Source: Candidatus Babeliales bacterium (GTDB lineage Bacteria; Babelota; Babeliae; Babelales; Chromulinivoraceae). From it: a DNA stretch of 64,000 bases. Location: NCBI GenBank assembly GCA_018061805.1, contig JAGOTL010000001.1, forward strand, positions 50,098-114,097. The letters are read 5' to 3'. The notes beneath the pieces are model-generated. The model saw only the letters and a program-made list of their open reading frames with translations, ran no database searches and was not told the DNA's origin. Numbering within the stretch: position 1 is the first letter of the stretch; every line of letters begins with the position of its first letter. This document shows positions 46,169-55,342 of the stretch, in pieces. Position numbers and translations under genes: made by a program.

Positions 46169-46882
46169 TTATTTTTTTGACTGTTGTTCGATGCGAGCTA
46201 TATATTTTTCTTGCTGCGTATCAGATAGCTTTTTGAATCTTGCTTGCATGATCTCTGCCGCAGATGCACAGTGACGATACGGATTGTATTCTTTTGTGCT
46301 ATTTACTACTACTTCAACAACGTGATCTGTTGGTTGCTCAGTATAGCTTGTAGACATTGGTGATGATACATTTTCTGGAAATAAATCATCGGTGTACTTA
46401 TTTTTATGAGGCATACCTACCAAATGATCTTGTGCAGGATGTTGCTTAACAGGATTTGTCTGAGCAATAGGTGAAAATCTTGTAAGTTCTGCTTGTGATG
46501 ATCGTTGTATGCATATAGGTGTTGTTTGCGTTGCTCTTGTTTCCATAATATGAACCACGATAGATGCGTTGAGCATTGGTGATGTGAGGTCAATTATCGG
46601 TGATTGTCCTAGTAAATTAGATCGACTATCGCGCATTGGAGTTGGTGTTGCACCGTTTGTATCAGATGAAGGTGTATATGTTGATGCTCCACAATAGCCA
46701 AGCGATACATATGATTCTGATAATTGGCGAGCATTAAGATCTTCTTTTTTAAGAATTTTAACAGGAGATCTTTTAGCTTCTGGTTGTGGAGATGATGGTA
46801 GACTGCGAGGTGTTGTGTTGCCTTCTGAAGCGTGCATTGCAATTGTTGCGAGCAATGCTGAAAACAATAATTTTTTGGTCAT
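46169..46882 (-). CDS. exported low-complexity protein, unknown
   Basis: A 237-residue protein with a signal peptide (LLFSALLATIAMHAS). It is disordered-looking and Ser/Pro/Thr-rich, with several SP and TP pairs (RSLPSSPQPEAKRSPVKI, TSPMLNA). A more regular basic end (HCASAAEIMQARFKKLSDTQ) closes it. No domain recognised. Such sequences are often surface or effector proteins, but nothing specific can be said. Confidence 0.6.
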   Translation of the reverse strand: MTKKLLFSALLATIAMHASEGNTTPRSLPSSPQPEAKRSPVKILKKEDLNARQLSESYVSLGYCGASTYTPSSDTNGATPTPMRDSRSNLLGQSPIIDLTSPMLNASIVVHIMETRATQTTPICIQRSSQAELTRFSPIAQTNPVKQHPAQDHLVGMPHKNKYTDDLFPENVSSPMSTSYTEQPTDHVVEVVVNSTKEYNPYRHCASAAEIMQARFKKLSDTQQEKYIARIEQQSKK

Positions 46883-47000
46883 AAAAACGTCCTTAATCTT
46901 TTATATAAAACAAAATACCCTAATAATGATACATAGGTTTTTAGTAAACCACATTTTTACGGTAAAGTCTATTTTTTATGATTAGAGCAATGTTTCAAGG

Positions 47001-48575
47001 TTAGAATGTGCATCCTCCTTTGATCCATCCTCCCCAGAAACATAAACCAGCATTATTTTGAGCTGCTTCTATGAAAGCACCAAAGTTTGCAAATGCATTA
47101 TGTCGTTTACCTTTGTTTTCAAAACCAGATCCGACAAAGCAACGATGTGTAATAGTTGGTTGCGCAGCACAGGTTGTTCTGTTTAAATCTTGGAGTCTGA
47201 GGTATCTATTTTTTTGCGTATAGGTTGGTGTTGGACAGCAGCTTGTAACAGCATCAGGTGCAGAAACAAAGTTAATGGTACTACCGCTTGCTGTTTGTCC
47301 GAGTTGTCCAGCAGGTAAAGGAATAACGTTACCACCACCATCAATAGCTGCAAGTACACCATCGGTGTTAATAAAAGCGATTCCATAACGATCATCTTCC
47401 CAGAATCCAACAGGATGGTTGATTTGAGGATCAGGAGTAATGACTTCGCTACCATGTGCCCACAATTCGTAACCGATTTCGCAGGTGTAATCAAGGTGAT
47501 TAAATCTGATACCGGTCATAAAATCAACTACGTTAAAAGGTTCAACGCGTGATCGAATAGTTAAAGCGTTCATCGCAGGAACTATTTTGTTGGTATAACG
47601 ATCAAGTAATTTCATGTAACGCGAAAACGGTTTGTCTTTGATGTCGTATGTTCGTAGTTGGTGGTTACGAGCTAAGAAGTTGTTGTGAACGTCGATAAAC
47701 CATAAAATTTTATCTTTTGCATCAGGTGTTTTTTTCACAATAGGAAATTGAAAATGTACGGTGCTATCAAGACAAAAGTGTGAATTGAAACCTTGTATCG
47801 GTTCAAAAATAGCGGCATTACATGGTTGTGCTGAGAATGGGAAAATAACACCCATGCTTGTGTTTACCTGTATGTCATTTTCGCTCATGTATTTTGTTAC
47901 CAATGCAATTGAAACTTGGCTGATAGAAATAGATGAACGATTACCTGTAGGCATTCGAACATAGGTATAATCCGGTTGATTAAATGCTTGTATGACTGGT
48001 AGATCACCCGAGACGTGAAGGTTATTTTCAACCCATGTAAATGGGATGCCAATATCAATAGACCAGTTTTCAAACATTTGCCATGATACAACGCGTGCAA
48101 GTTCTTGGCTAATTTCAAGCAACGCACAAGCTTGGCGTGACTGTGGGCTGAGTTCAATGTGCAATTGATCTGCATCAGTGAGTCCGAGCCATTGTCCCAA
48201 AATATCGCGATTAAATGATTTTACACCAATTTGTCCAGATGTAGGATTGTTAACATCTTGAAATTGGTAAGGACCTGTCGTGAGATATGTGGAAGTAGCA
48301 CCAGAATCAACACGAAGTCTGTTTTTTTGATTAAAGAAAAAATAAGCTGAGTTGTTTAAGTTAGGATACGATTGTCCGTATATTCCAATTGCTTGAACAG
48401 CTGTACCGTGTTTTCGTTTATTATAGACAATGTTATGCCAAGATGATTGTTGTATGCTGATCGAGTCAAAAATAGGTCGAACAAACATATACGTGTGGTT
48501 AGTATAATCATTGAGGGCGTCGATAGAACCGTACCCCGCTATGAGTAAAATTGTCGTATAGAGTTTGTGTTTCAT
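47001..48575 (-). CDS. putative outer-membrane beta-barrel protein
   Basis: A 524-residue exported protein. It has a signal peptide (TILLIAGYGSIDA) and multiple alternating strands with aromatic residues, several His/Asn-rich loops, and a final strand ending in Phe (GGWIKGGCTF), the Bam-recognition ending. It resembles the 6313-8028 protein in size and ending, though not clearly in sequence. Probably a porin or surface protein; the family is not recognised. Confidence 0.65.
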   Translation of the reverse strand: MKHKLYTTILLIAGYGSIDALNDYTNHTYMFVRPIFDSISIQQSSWHNIVYNKRKHGTAVQAIGIYGQSYPNLNNSAYFFFNQKNRLRVDSGATSTYLTTGPYQFQDVNNPTSGQIGVKSFNRDILGQWLGLTDADQLHIELSPQSRQACALLEISQELARVVSWQMFENWSIDIGIPFTWVENNLHVSGDLPVIQAFNQPDYTYVRMPTGNRSSISISQVSIALVTKYMSENDIQVNTSMGVIFPFSAQPCNAAIFEPIQGFNSHFCLDSTVHFQFPIVKKTPDAKDKILWFIDVHNNFLARNHQLRTYDIKDKPFSRYMKLLDRYTNKIVPAMNALTIRSRVEPFNVVDFMTGIRFNHLDYTCEIGYELWAHGSEVITPDPQINHPVGFWEDDRYGIAFINTDGVLAAIDGGGNVIPLPAGQLGQTASGSTINFVSAPDAVTSCCPTPTYTQKNRYLRLQDLNRTTCAAQPTITHRCFVGSGFENKGKRHNAFANFGAFIEAAQNNAGLCFWGGWIKGGCTF

Positions 48576-48799
48576 TCATCTTTCCTTACGTAACATTTAT
48601 TCAAATCAATGAACATGCTGCTTTAATCATGGTATACCATATCACATAACTTTAGGATTGATAAATTTAAAAATCAATTTCTTTTATTTATGTATTTCAA
48701 GATAGATAGATTAAACGCTATTTGAATAAGCCTTATTTTTGTGATATTTTGCATGTAAGCAGTTTCTGATTACAAACCTTACAAAGAAAGTATTTTTTT

Positions 48800-50578
48800 A
48801 TGATTAAAAATCTTAGCTTGTTGTTGTTGGGCGGATTATCATTAAGTTTAATGGATGCACCATTGCTTGGTCATAAAAAAAAAGAAAAACCAGTTGAAGG
48901 AAAATATGCCATTCATTTTCCTTATTTTTCAGTTTATCGTCAATTTATAGAAAATATGTTGCATGATCACACAGCATTGTGCGCTACAGCTGCATCAGGA
49001 TTTTTAGCTGCAACTTTGTATAAAAAAGAATTACATGCATTTACAGAAGAACATAAACCTTTTATTTTGGGCGCAGGCATAGCATCCATTGTGGGAATGT
49101 ATTTTTTTAAAGATAGATTGTTGCCTCATGTTACCGTGTCTGAAAATGAGATAGACGCTCTTTTAAGTGACATGGAAGGGTTAAATAAATTTGCTAAATC
49201 TAATGTGCGTATTTATTATTCAGGTGATATTACCACACGATTTAAAGATGTAGCAGGTCTTGAGAGTGCAAAAGCAGAACTGCAAGATATTTTAGATTTT
49301 TTAAAAAATCCTGTTTTGTTTAAAAAAATGGGTGCCACTGTTCCTAAAGGGGTACTATTAAATGGCTCTCCTGGAAATGGAAAAACATTGCTTGCGCGTG
49401 CTTTGGCAGGAGAAGCGGGATGTCCATTTTTGTACATAACAGCGACTGAATTTGTCGAAGCAATTGTGGGTGTTGGTGCAGCTCGGATGCGCAACTTATT
49501 TGCTATAGCGCGTGATTTTGCTCCGTGTATTATTTTTATCGATGAAATTGATGCAATTGGTCATAAGCGAACGGGGGGTAGTTTTGCTGGTGATACGGAG
49601 TTGACTCAAACATTAAATCAGTTGCTTGCTGAAATGGATGGTTTTGAACAACATGAAGAACCTATTATTATTATTGGCGCTACCAATCGTATGGAAATTT
49701 TAGATGAAGCATTGCTTCGTCCTGGTAGATTTGATCGTAAGGTTAAGATACATTCACCGTATGTAAAAGATCGTTATAAAATTTTACAGTTACATTTCAA
49801 AAAAATAAAAATAAGCAAAGATATTGATTTAGAAAAAATTGCAGTTGCAACAAAAGGTTTTTCTGGGGCAGAGTTAGCACAGCTTGCAAATGAATCGGCA
49901 ATTTTAGCCATACGTGATCGTGCAACAGCAGTTACGATGTCGCATGTGCATGAAGCATATGATTCTATTTTGCTTGGCAAAAAAACAGTTGGTATGGATA
50001 TTTCCTTAGATGAATATTATAACACTGCGATACACGAATCTGGCCATGCTATTGCTCGCGTGTATCAAAAATATGCATATCCATTGTATAAAGTTACGAT
50101 CGATCCACGTGGTGGCGCTTTAGGTCTCACGTTTGGCATAGAAGAAAAAGAATCATATTCAGTGACTGACGTTCAGATGCGAGCAGAAATTATTGTGATG
50201 CTTTCAGGTAGTGTAGCCGAAGAGATGTTTTTAGGTCATCGTGCCGCAGGTGCAAGCAATGATTTAGAACATGCGCGAGCTTTGGCTACAGAAATGGTCA
50301 TGCGTTTTGGAATGACTCAAGAGTTTAAAGATGTGAGTTTTAGTGAATTTATACACAGCCAGGTACATTTGCCCAATGAAATAGCAACAAAGCTTCATTA
50401 TGCTGTTGCAAAAATTATACAAGAATGTCGCGTTGAAGCAGAAATGATGTTAACGCAGCATAAAGATATGTTGTTACAGCTTGCTCAAAAACTTATGGAT
50501 GAACGTACCGTATCGGGTTCAGCTGTGTATCAAATGTGCGGTATTCAAGAACCGAATTTGGTATATTCGTTATCATAA
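48800..50578 (+). CDS. ftsH: FtsH-like membrane AAA+ zinc metalloprotease
   Basis: A 592-residue membrane protease that extracts and degrades membrane and soluble proteins. The N-terminal part is unusual: a signal-like segment, then two hydrophobic segments (about 58-73 and 88-103) with a short loop. The usual FtsH periplasmic domain is missing. FKDVAGLESAKAEL opens the ATPase, Walker A is GSPGNGKT (189-196), Walker B IIFIDEIDAIG, and the second region of homology GATNRMEILDEALLRPGRFDRKV. The pore loop is IVG instead of FVG. The zinc site HESGH is at 412-416, and the third ligand is probably D488. All catalytic residues are kept. Confidence 0.9.
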   Translation: MIKNLSLLLLGGLSLSLMDAPLLGHKKKEKPVEGKYAIHFPYFSVYRQFIENMLHDHTALCATAASGFLAATLYKKELHAFTEEHKPFILGAGIASIVGMYFFKDRLLPHVTVSENEIDALLSDMEGLNKFAKSNVRIYYSGDITTRFKDVAGLESAKAELQDILDFLKNPVLFKKMGATVPKGVLLNGSPGNGKTLLARALAGEAGCPFLYITATEFVEAIVGVGAARMRNLFAIARDFAPCIIFIDEIDAIGHKRTGGSFAGDTELTQTLNQLLAEMDGFEQHEEPIIIIGATNRMEILDEALLRPGRFDRKVKIHSPYVKDRYKILQLHFKKIKISKDIDLEKIAVATKGFSGAELAQLANESAILAIRDRATAVTMSHVHEAYDSILLGKKTVGMDISLDEYYNTAIHESGHAIARVYQKYAYPLYKVTIDPRGGALGLTFGIEEKESYSVTDVQMRAEIIVMLSGSVAEEMFLGHRAAGASNDLEHARALATEMVMRFGMTQEFKDVSFSEFIHSQVHLPNEIATKLHYAVAKIIQECRVEAEMMLTQHKDMLLQLAQKLMDERTVSGSAVYQMCGIQEPNLVYSLS

Positions 50579-52228
50579 ATGAGTCATTGGTTCTACGCGA
50601 GCATGTTGCTCATGCATAATAAGTGCATCTGCGAGTTCTTTAAATAACGGTGCTGTTATCAGTGAAGCATACGTAGATTTTTTAGAATCTTTCAGATAAC
50701 AGACGATAGTTCTAATCGTATTATTGTGCTCTACAGCTCCAATAAATGTATAAAGATGTCGATCGTCATCGTATTGTCCGTTGATTAAAATATTTGCGGT
50801 ACCTGTTTTTCCATAAATTGTATAACCAGGTATACGAGCTCGCATACCGCTTCCTTTTTCAACAGTTGATCGTAGCAATGTTTTCATATCATCAAGCGTT
50901 TTGTGTGAGAACAAAGGTCCTTTTTGTTCTTTTGTACTATCTTTAAGTAAGTATGGCGTGACTAAATATCCTCCATTAACAATCGCGCTAAATCCGCGCG
51001 CTAGTTGCAGAAGGGATGTTGTAATCTCATAACCATATGAAAGTGATTGAATAGAGTATGCAGACCAGTTAGAAGGATGATTCACAAATCCTTTTTGTTC
51101 TCCAGGGAAATGTAATCCTGTGTATTCTCCAAAACCAACCATTTTATAATAATCATATAAATCGGCACCAAGTCGTTTCATAACTTTGACGATTCCGATA
51201 TTGTTTGATTGTTCCATAATTTCTTGAAAGGTAATAACTCCAGCTGCAATAACGGTACGTATGCGTAAATGATCAAGATATGTTTCTTTGGTGTTAAGAC
51301 AGTCTATTTTTTCATCTAAAGAGGTGACACCTTCTTGTAGTGCAGCTAGTGCTGCAAATACTTTGATAACAGATCCTGTTTCAAAACAGTTTGTAACAGG
51401 ACGACATTTGGTATGCTCCATATTTAATTTTTTAGTTTCATTTGGATTAAAATACGGATATGACGCAATAGCAATCAGTTCTCCTGTGTGTGGATCCATA
51501 GCAAGAGCACCAGCTTCTTGAGCACCATGTTTTTGTACGGCATCATGTAAAATAGCTTGAAACTTATGTTGTAAAATAGCATCGATGGTTAGCGTGATAG
51601 GTTGGCCATCATAACCTTGTTGAGTCATTTCTTTTGAAAAATAAAAGTGATGTGATTTTGCATTTTTTTTCAATTTATAAGTCGTTGGAGTACCCTGTAA
51701 TTTTTTATTGTATTGCAGCTCAAGTCCAAATAATCCATGATTATCGATATCAGTTATGCCTATGATGGTACCCATAGCTTCATACGGATAGAAGCGGCTT
51801 GATTCTGTTAAAATATGAATATTACAGTTGTTTGATTTTTGTATGAGCTCTTGTTGCTGCGGCGTGAGATTTCTTTGGATAAACATAAAATTTTTATTTT
51901 TGTATTGATCAAAGCGCTCATATGCCTGAGGAAAATGTTGTTGTAAAAAAGAAAGCAGTTCATCTTTGTCTTGTAGGGCCTTTGGTAAAATAAATGCAGA
52001 CAGGCTATCTTTGTTGATTGCGACTGGGTTGTTGTTTCGGTCATAGATACAAGCACGTTGTGGAAATGTTTGGATGGTAACATTGTACTGTTTTTCACCC
52101 AGATCTTTAAAGAAATTGTTTTGCAGTATTTGAGTAAAATACAAATTAACGGTTATGATGCTGTAAAGAATACAACAAAAAATAACAACAATGATTGAAC
52201 GTATAAAGTTATTGTGGTACAGCTCCAT
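50573..52228 (-). CDS. ftsI: class B penicillin-binding protein (FtsI/PBP2-like transpeptidase)
   Basis: A 551-residue peptidoglycan transpeptidase of cell division. It has a single N-terminal membrane anchor (about 10-31) and the PBP dimerisation domain (residues 50-200). The transpeptidase domain has SVIK (S286-K289), SNN (341-343) and KTGTA (474-478), so all three catalytic motifs are intact. The ATG at 52228 has AAAGG before it. The start overlaps the end of the FtsL-like gene, as ftsL-ftsI usually do. This shows that peptidoglycan cross-linking is at least partly retained in this organism. The 3' end overlaps ftsH by 6 bases, convergent. Confidence 0.92.
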   Translation of the reverse strand: MELYHNNFIRSIIVVIFCCILYSIITVNLYFTQILQNNFFKDLGEKQYNVTIQTFPQRACIYDRNNNPVAINKDSLSAFILPKALQDKDELLSFLQQHFPQAYERFDQYKNKNFMFIQRNLTPQQQELIQKSNNCNIHILTESSRFYPYEAMGTIIGITDIDNHGLFGLELQYNKKLQGTPTTYKLKKNAKSHHFYFSKEMTQQGYDGQPITLTIDAILQHKFQAILHDAVQKHGAQEAGALAMDPHTGELIAIASYPYFNPNETKKLNMEHTKCRPVTNCFETGSVIKVFAALAALQEGVTSLDEKIDCLNTKETYLDHLRIRTVIAAGVITFQEIMEQSNNIGIVKVMKRLGADLYDYYKMVGFGEYTGLHFPGEQKGFVNHPSNWSAYSIQSLSYGYEITTSLLQLARGFSAIVNGGYLVTPYLLKDSTKEQKGPLFSHKTLDDMKTLLRSTVEKGSGMRARIPGYTIYGKTGTANILINGQYDDDRHLYTFIGAVEHNNTIRTIVCYLKDSKKSTYASLITAPLFKELADALIMHEQHARVEPMTHL

Positions 52229-52508
52229 GTACATCCTTTGATGTTGTGGAAATCGGTTTTATATCATTAAGGTGCATATATTGTAGATGTACATCTTTTT
52301 GTGCTTTTTGTTCAATAGTTGATAGTTGAGTTATGGTATGAAGTTTGAGCATAAGCTCTTTTTTCTGTTCAATTAAACTGTTTTTTTCTTCAGTTAAAAT
52401 TTGAAGTTCATATAAATGTTTAATGATTTTATTTTGTTTGTGCACAAGCAGAAATATCATGACAATGGTTACGCATGCAACGATGCAGAGTAATTGTTTA
52501 TTGGTCAT
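52209..52508 (-). CDS. ftsL: FtsL-like cell-division protein
   Basis: A 99-residue bitopic protein. A short cytoplasmic N-terminus is followed by one membrane segment (LLCIVACVTIVMIFLLVH) and a leucine/glutamate-rich coiled coil (KNSLIEQKKELMLKLHTI), the topology of FtsL. Its position immediately before and overlapping ftsI is the conserved FtsL place. Sequence similarity of FtsL proteins is always low, so the call rests on topology and context. Confidence 0.7.
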   Translation of the reverse strand: MTNKQLLCIVACVTIVMIFLLVHKQNKIIKHLYELQILTEEKNSLIEQKKELMLKLHTITQLSTIEQKAQKDVHLQYMHLNDIKPISTTSKDVHGAVPQ

Positions 52509-52536
52509 ATTTCTCCTGCTTGTGCCTTTTATCTTT

Positions 52537-55197
52537 TTAGAATGAATGATCCATATTAAAGTGCAATTCTGTGAGATGTTTTCTATATCTTTTGCTTGGA
52601 TTTAATTTTATACCAAAATCAACCTGCATAGGGCTTGGTGATTTGAGTCGGACACCAACCCCAACGCTATGTCTGTAAAAGAAGTTGTTGTTTGCTAAAT
52701 CTTTATCAAAAGATTGACCAACAGCTTTTGCAGCTGCTTGGAAAGCGCAAAGATATGGAGTATCCCATGCAGCACCACCATCATAGAAAATTACAGCGCG
52801 AGTATTTAAGTTTGCAGATACTGGAATGATAAATTCAGCGTTAAAGCATAATGCTTTAGATGCACCTAGTGAATCTTCTTTCCATGTTGGTCCAACTTGA
52901 CCATAGGTATAAGCACGAATTGTTGTCGGTCCACCGATGTGGTACAAGTTTTTCCATGGAATATCACCAGAAAGTTCTATGCCATTTCTATAACTTTTTA
53001 ATGGCTGGATAATGCCAACTTTACCATGGAGACATAAAATAAGATCATGTTCTCCGACCAGAGGTGTATAAAAGGATGTGTCAAATTCTGTTCTAAAGTA
53101 GTGGAAGTTAGAGCAGTTGTTTTGTATTGGTAAGCAACAATCAGTAGGATTTAGATTTCGTTTCCAACCCGGCAATGTATATTGCATTTGCCAGCTCCAT
53201 TGATAACCATTGGTAGGAAATACTGAACCATTACGAATGTCTTTGCTTAAGTTTGCAATAAACGATATTTGATTACCGTTTTTGAAATATTTTTCAAGCA
53301 TAACGTCTGCAATGATTCGATCAGGAGCGCTGAGTCGTTTAGCAGCTTCTTGTTTGGTTGTATAGGTGATGCATTCAACGTTCACGTTTGCATCAAATGT
53401 AACGCTACCAAGTAATTTACTTACATATCCAATACCAAAAGCTCCTCCAACTACGTTTTCAACCGGAGGGTTTTCTGCAAAGTTTACTTCGTCATCATAT
53501 TCAGATGATTTGATAAATCCTGCCATAGAACCACGAATCGGGCGATCAAATAGCCATGGGTTGCTTAAAGAACCTTGGAATGATTTGAATTTTTGCGAAA
53601 CGTCAGCAGAACCCGCAACAGCGATACCAGATCCTAAGAAGTTTCTATCACCAAAGCTAATGTTACCCGTTAATCCAGTTTGAGGTGTTTGTTGTTTGGT
53701 TGGTGAACCACCAAAGCTTAAGTTAACTGAGAAGCTACCGGTTTTAACTTCAGTAAGCATCAAGTCTAAATCAGCATGCGTGTTGTCAATACGAGTTGTT
53801 TTCCATGCAACACCATTTTTTGGATCAAAATAACCCAAAAGACCCACACAAGCTTTTGAAACTTCCATTTTCTGGTTGGTGATTAATTCACCTTCTTCTA
53901 AAAGAATTTGGCGACGAATAACTTTGTCACGTGTTTTTTTGTTACCGCGAAGTGTTATACGGTTGAGGTATACTTGATCTTTAAGATCAGTGTTAAACGT
54001 AATAGAGACCGTTTTGTTTTCATCATCAAGCGATATGTTTGGTTCTATATCTGCAAAGATATAACCAAACTCACCCCATAAGATACGTAAATTATCAAGA
54101 GCTGTTGTTATAGCTTCAGATGAATAGAGTTGACCTTCATATATAGGTATAACAGAGCGCACACGTTCTGATGGCACGACATCGTTACCTTCAGCAATAA
54201 TTTCTTTGATGCGATATCTTTCACCTTCTATAATGGTAAAGATGATATGGAAATGATTATCGTCAGTATTTTTTATAGCTTCAACGTTTACTACTTTTGC
54301 ATTAATAAAACCGTTGTTGCGATATGCTGTTTCGATCATATATTTATCAGCTTCAAGCATTTCATTGTTGTAAACACCTGCGCGGTTTACAAAGCTCAAG
54401 ATCCAATCTTCTTGAGAATACATGATACGTTTGAGTTGTTTGCCGGTAATATGTTTATTACCTTTAAATGAGATACGATTTAAATATGATTTTTTATTTT
54501 CAACAATCGTAAATTCTGCAGATACCGTTTTGTCTTTATCAGCAACGAGTTTAGCTGTTACTTTAACATTGTGATAATTTTTTTTGTGATAGATCTTTTT
54601 GATTTTAGTGATGATTGGTTTGAGCTCTTCTTCAACCAATGTTTTAATGTCTTCAGTGTTGAGTTGTTCTTTAAGATCTTTTTCAGTTAAAGCTTTGTTA
54701 CCTGTAAATGAAATGTTATTTACTTTTGGTTTTTCTTGAACCACGATGTACAAGTTTACTTTGCGTGGTTTTGTTTCATCATCTTTATCTTGATCAATGT
54801 CTGTTTTTTTCTTGCTTGGTTTTTCTTCTATAGGTTCTGCAAATATCTTTATATGATGAAAATATTTGAGTTTGTATAAATTTTTAATAGTAGAAGCTGT
54901 TTGATGTACATTAAATACATTTCCTATTTTAAGAGTGCTTGCGGCCAAGATTGCATTTTTGGATACAACAATATTACCATCAACATAGATGTTTTCTATG
55001 ATGTAATTGCCATCGTGAAGATTTAGACGTTGTTCTAAATCTACTTTGGATGGATACACTTTGGTAGATTTTGCAGATGGAGCTTTGTTGTTTTTGTTTG
55101 CTTCTTGTGTATCTGCAAAAACAGTGCATTGCATAAAAGCTAAGCTGAAGGTTAAGTATGCAACTGTTACTACCATTCTTTTATTTTCAAATGCCAT
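52537..55197 (-). CDS. bamA: outer-membrane assembly factor BamA
   Basis: An 886-residue core of the machinery that inserts beta-barrel proteins. A signal peptide is followed by five POTRA-like repeats (for example NIYVDGNIVVSKNAILA, NISFTGNKALTEKDL, RISFKGNKHITGKQL, ITLRGNKKTRDKVIRRQI) to about residue 460. The C-terminal barrel (GGSPTKQQTPQTGLTGNISF..., IRAYTYGQVGP) ends in Phe. The IRxY-type motif in the barrel and overall length match BamA. Lys/Glu/Asp-rich inserts lie between POTRA 1 and 2. The presence of BamA explains the Phe-ended barrel genes elsewhere in the window. Confidence 0.95.
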   Translation of the reverse strand: MAFENKRMVVTVAYLTFSLAFMQCTVFADTQEANKNNKAPSAKSTKVYPSKVDLEQRLNLHDGNYIIENIYVDGNIVVSKNAILAASTLKIGNVFNVHQTASTIKNLYKLKYFHHIKIFAEPIEEKPSKKKTDIDQDKDDETKPRKVNLYIVVQEKPKVNNISFTGNKALTEKDLKEQLNTEDIKTLVEEELKPIITKIKKIYHKKNYHNVKVTAKLVADKDKTVSAEFTIVENKKSYLNRISFKGNKHITGKQLKRIMYSQEDWILSFVNRAGVYNNEMLEADKYMIETAYRNNGFINAKVVNVEAIKNTDDNHFHIIFTIIEGERYRIKEIIAEGNDVVPSERVRSVIPIYEGQLYSSEAITTALDNLRILWGEFGYIFADIEPNISLDDENKTVSITFNTDLKDQVYLNRITLRGNKKTRDKVIRRQILLEEGELITNQKMEVSKACVGLLGYFDPKNGVAWKTTRIDNTHADLDLMLTEVKTGSFSVNLSFGGSPTKQQTPQTGLTGNISFGDRNFLGSGIAVAGSADVSQKFKSFQGSLSNPWLFDRPIRGSMAGFIKSSEYDDEVNFAENPPVENVVGGAFGIGYVSKLLGSVTFDANVNVECITYTTKQEAAKRLSAPDRIIADVMLEKYFKNGNQISFIANLSKDIRNGSVFPTNGYQWSWQMQYTLPGWKRNLNPTDCCLPIQNNCSNFHYFRTEFDTSFYTPLVGEHDLILCLHGKVGIIQPLKSYRNGIELSGDIPWKNLYHIGGPTTIRAYTYGQVGPTWKEDSLGASKALCFNAEFIIPVSANLNTRAVIFYDGGAAWDTPYLCAFQAAAKAVGQSFDKDLANNNFFYRHSVGVGVRLKSPSPMQVDFGIKLNPSKRYRKHLTELHFNMDHSF

Positions 55198-55342
55198 TCA
55201 ATCTTCTCCTGAATTTGTCTGTCTAATGTTTGCTGCATCGTGGGATGACTTTAGCTGTTAGATTGTTTTATGATACTATTTTTTTTTGAAATTGGGTATA
55301 ATTTTTATAATGTTATTGTTTGGTTATGTGACGGAAAAATAT

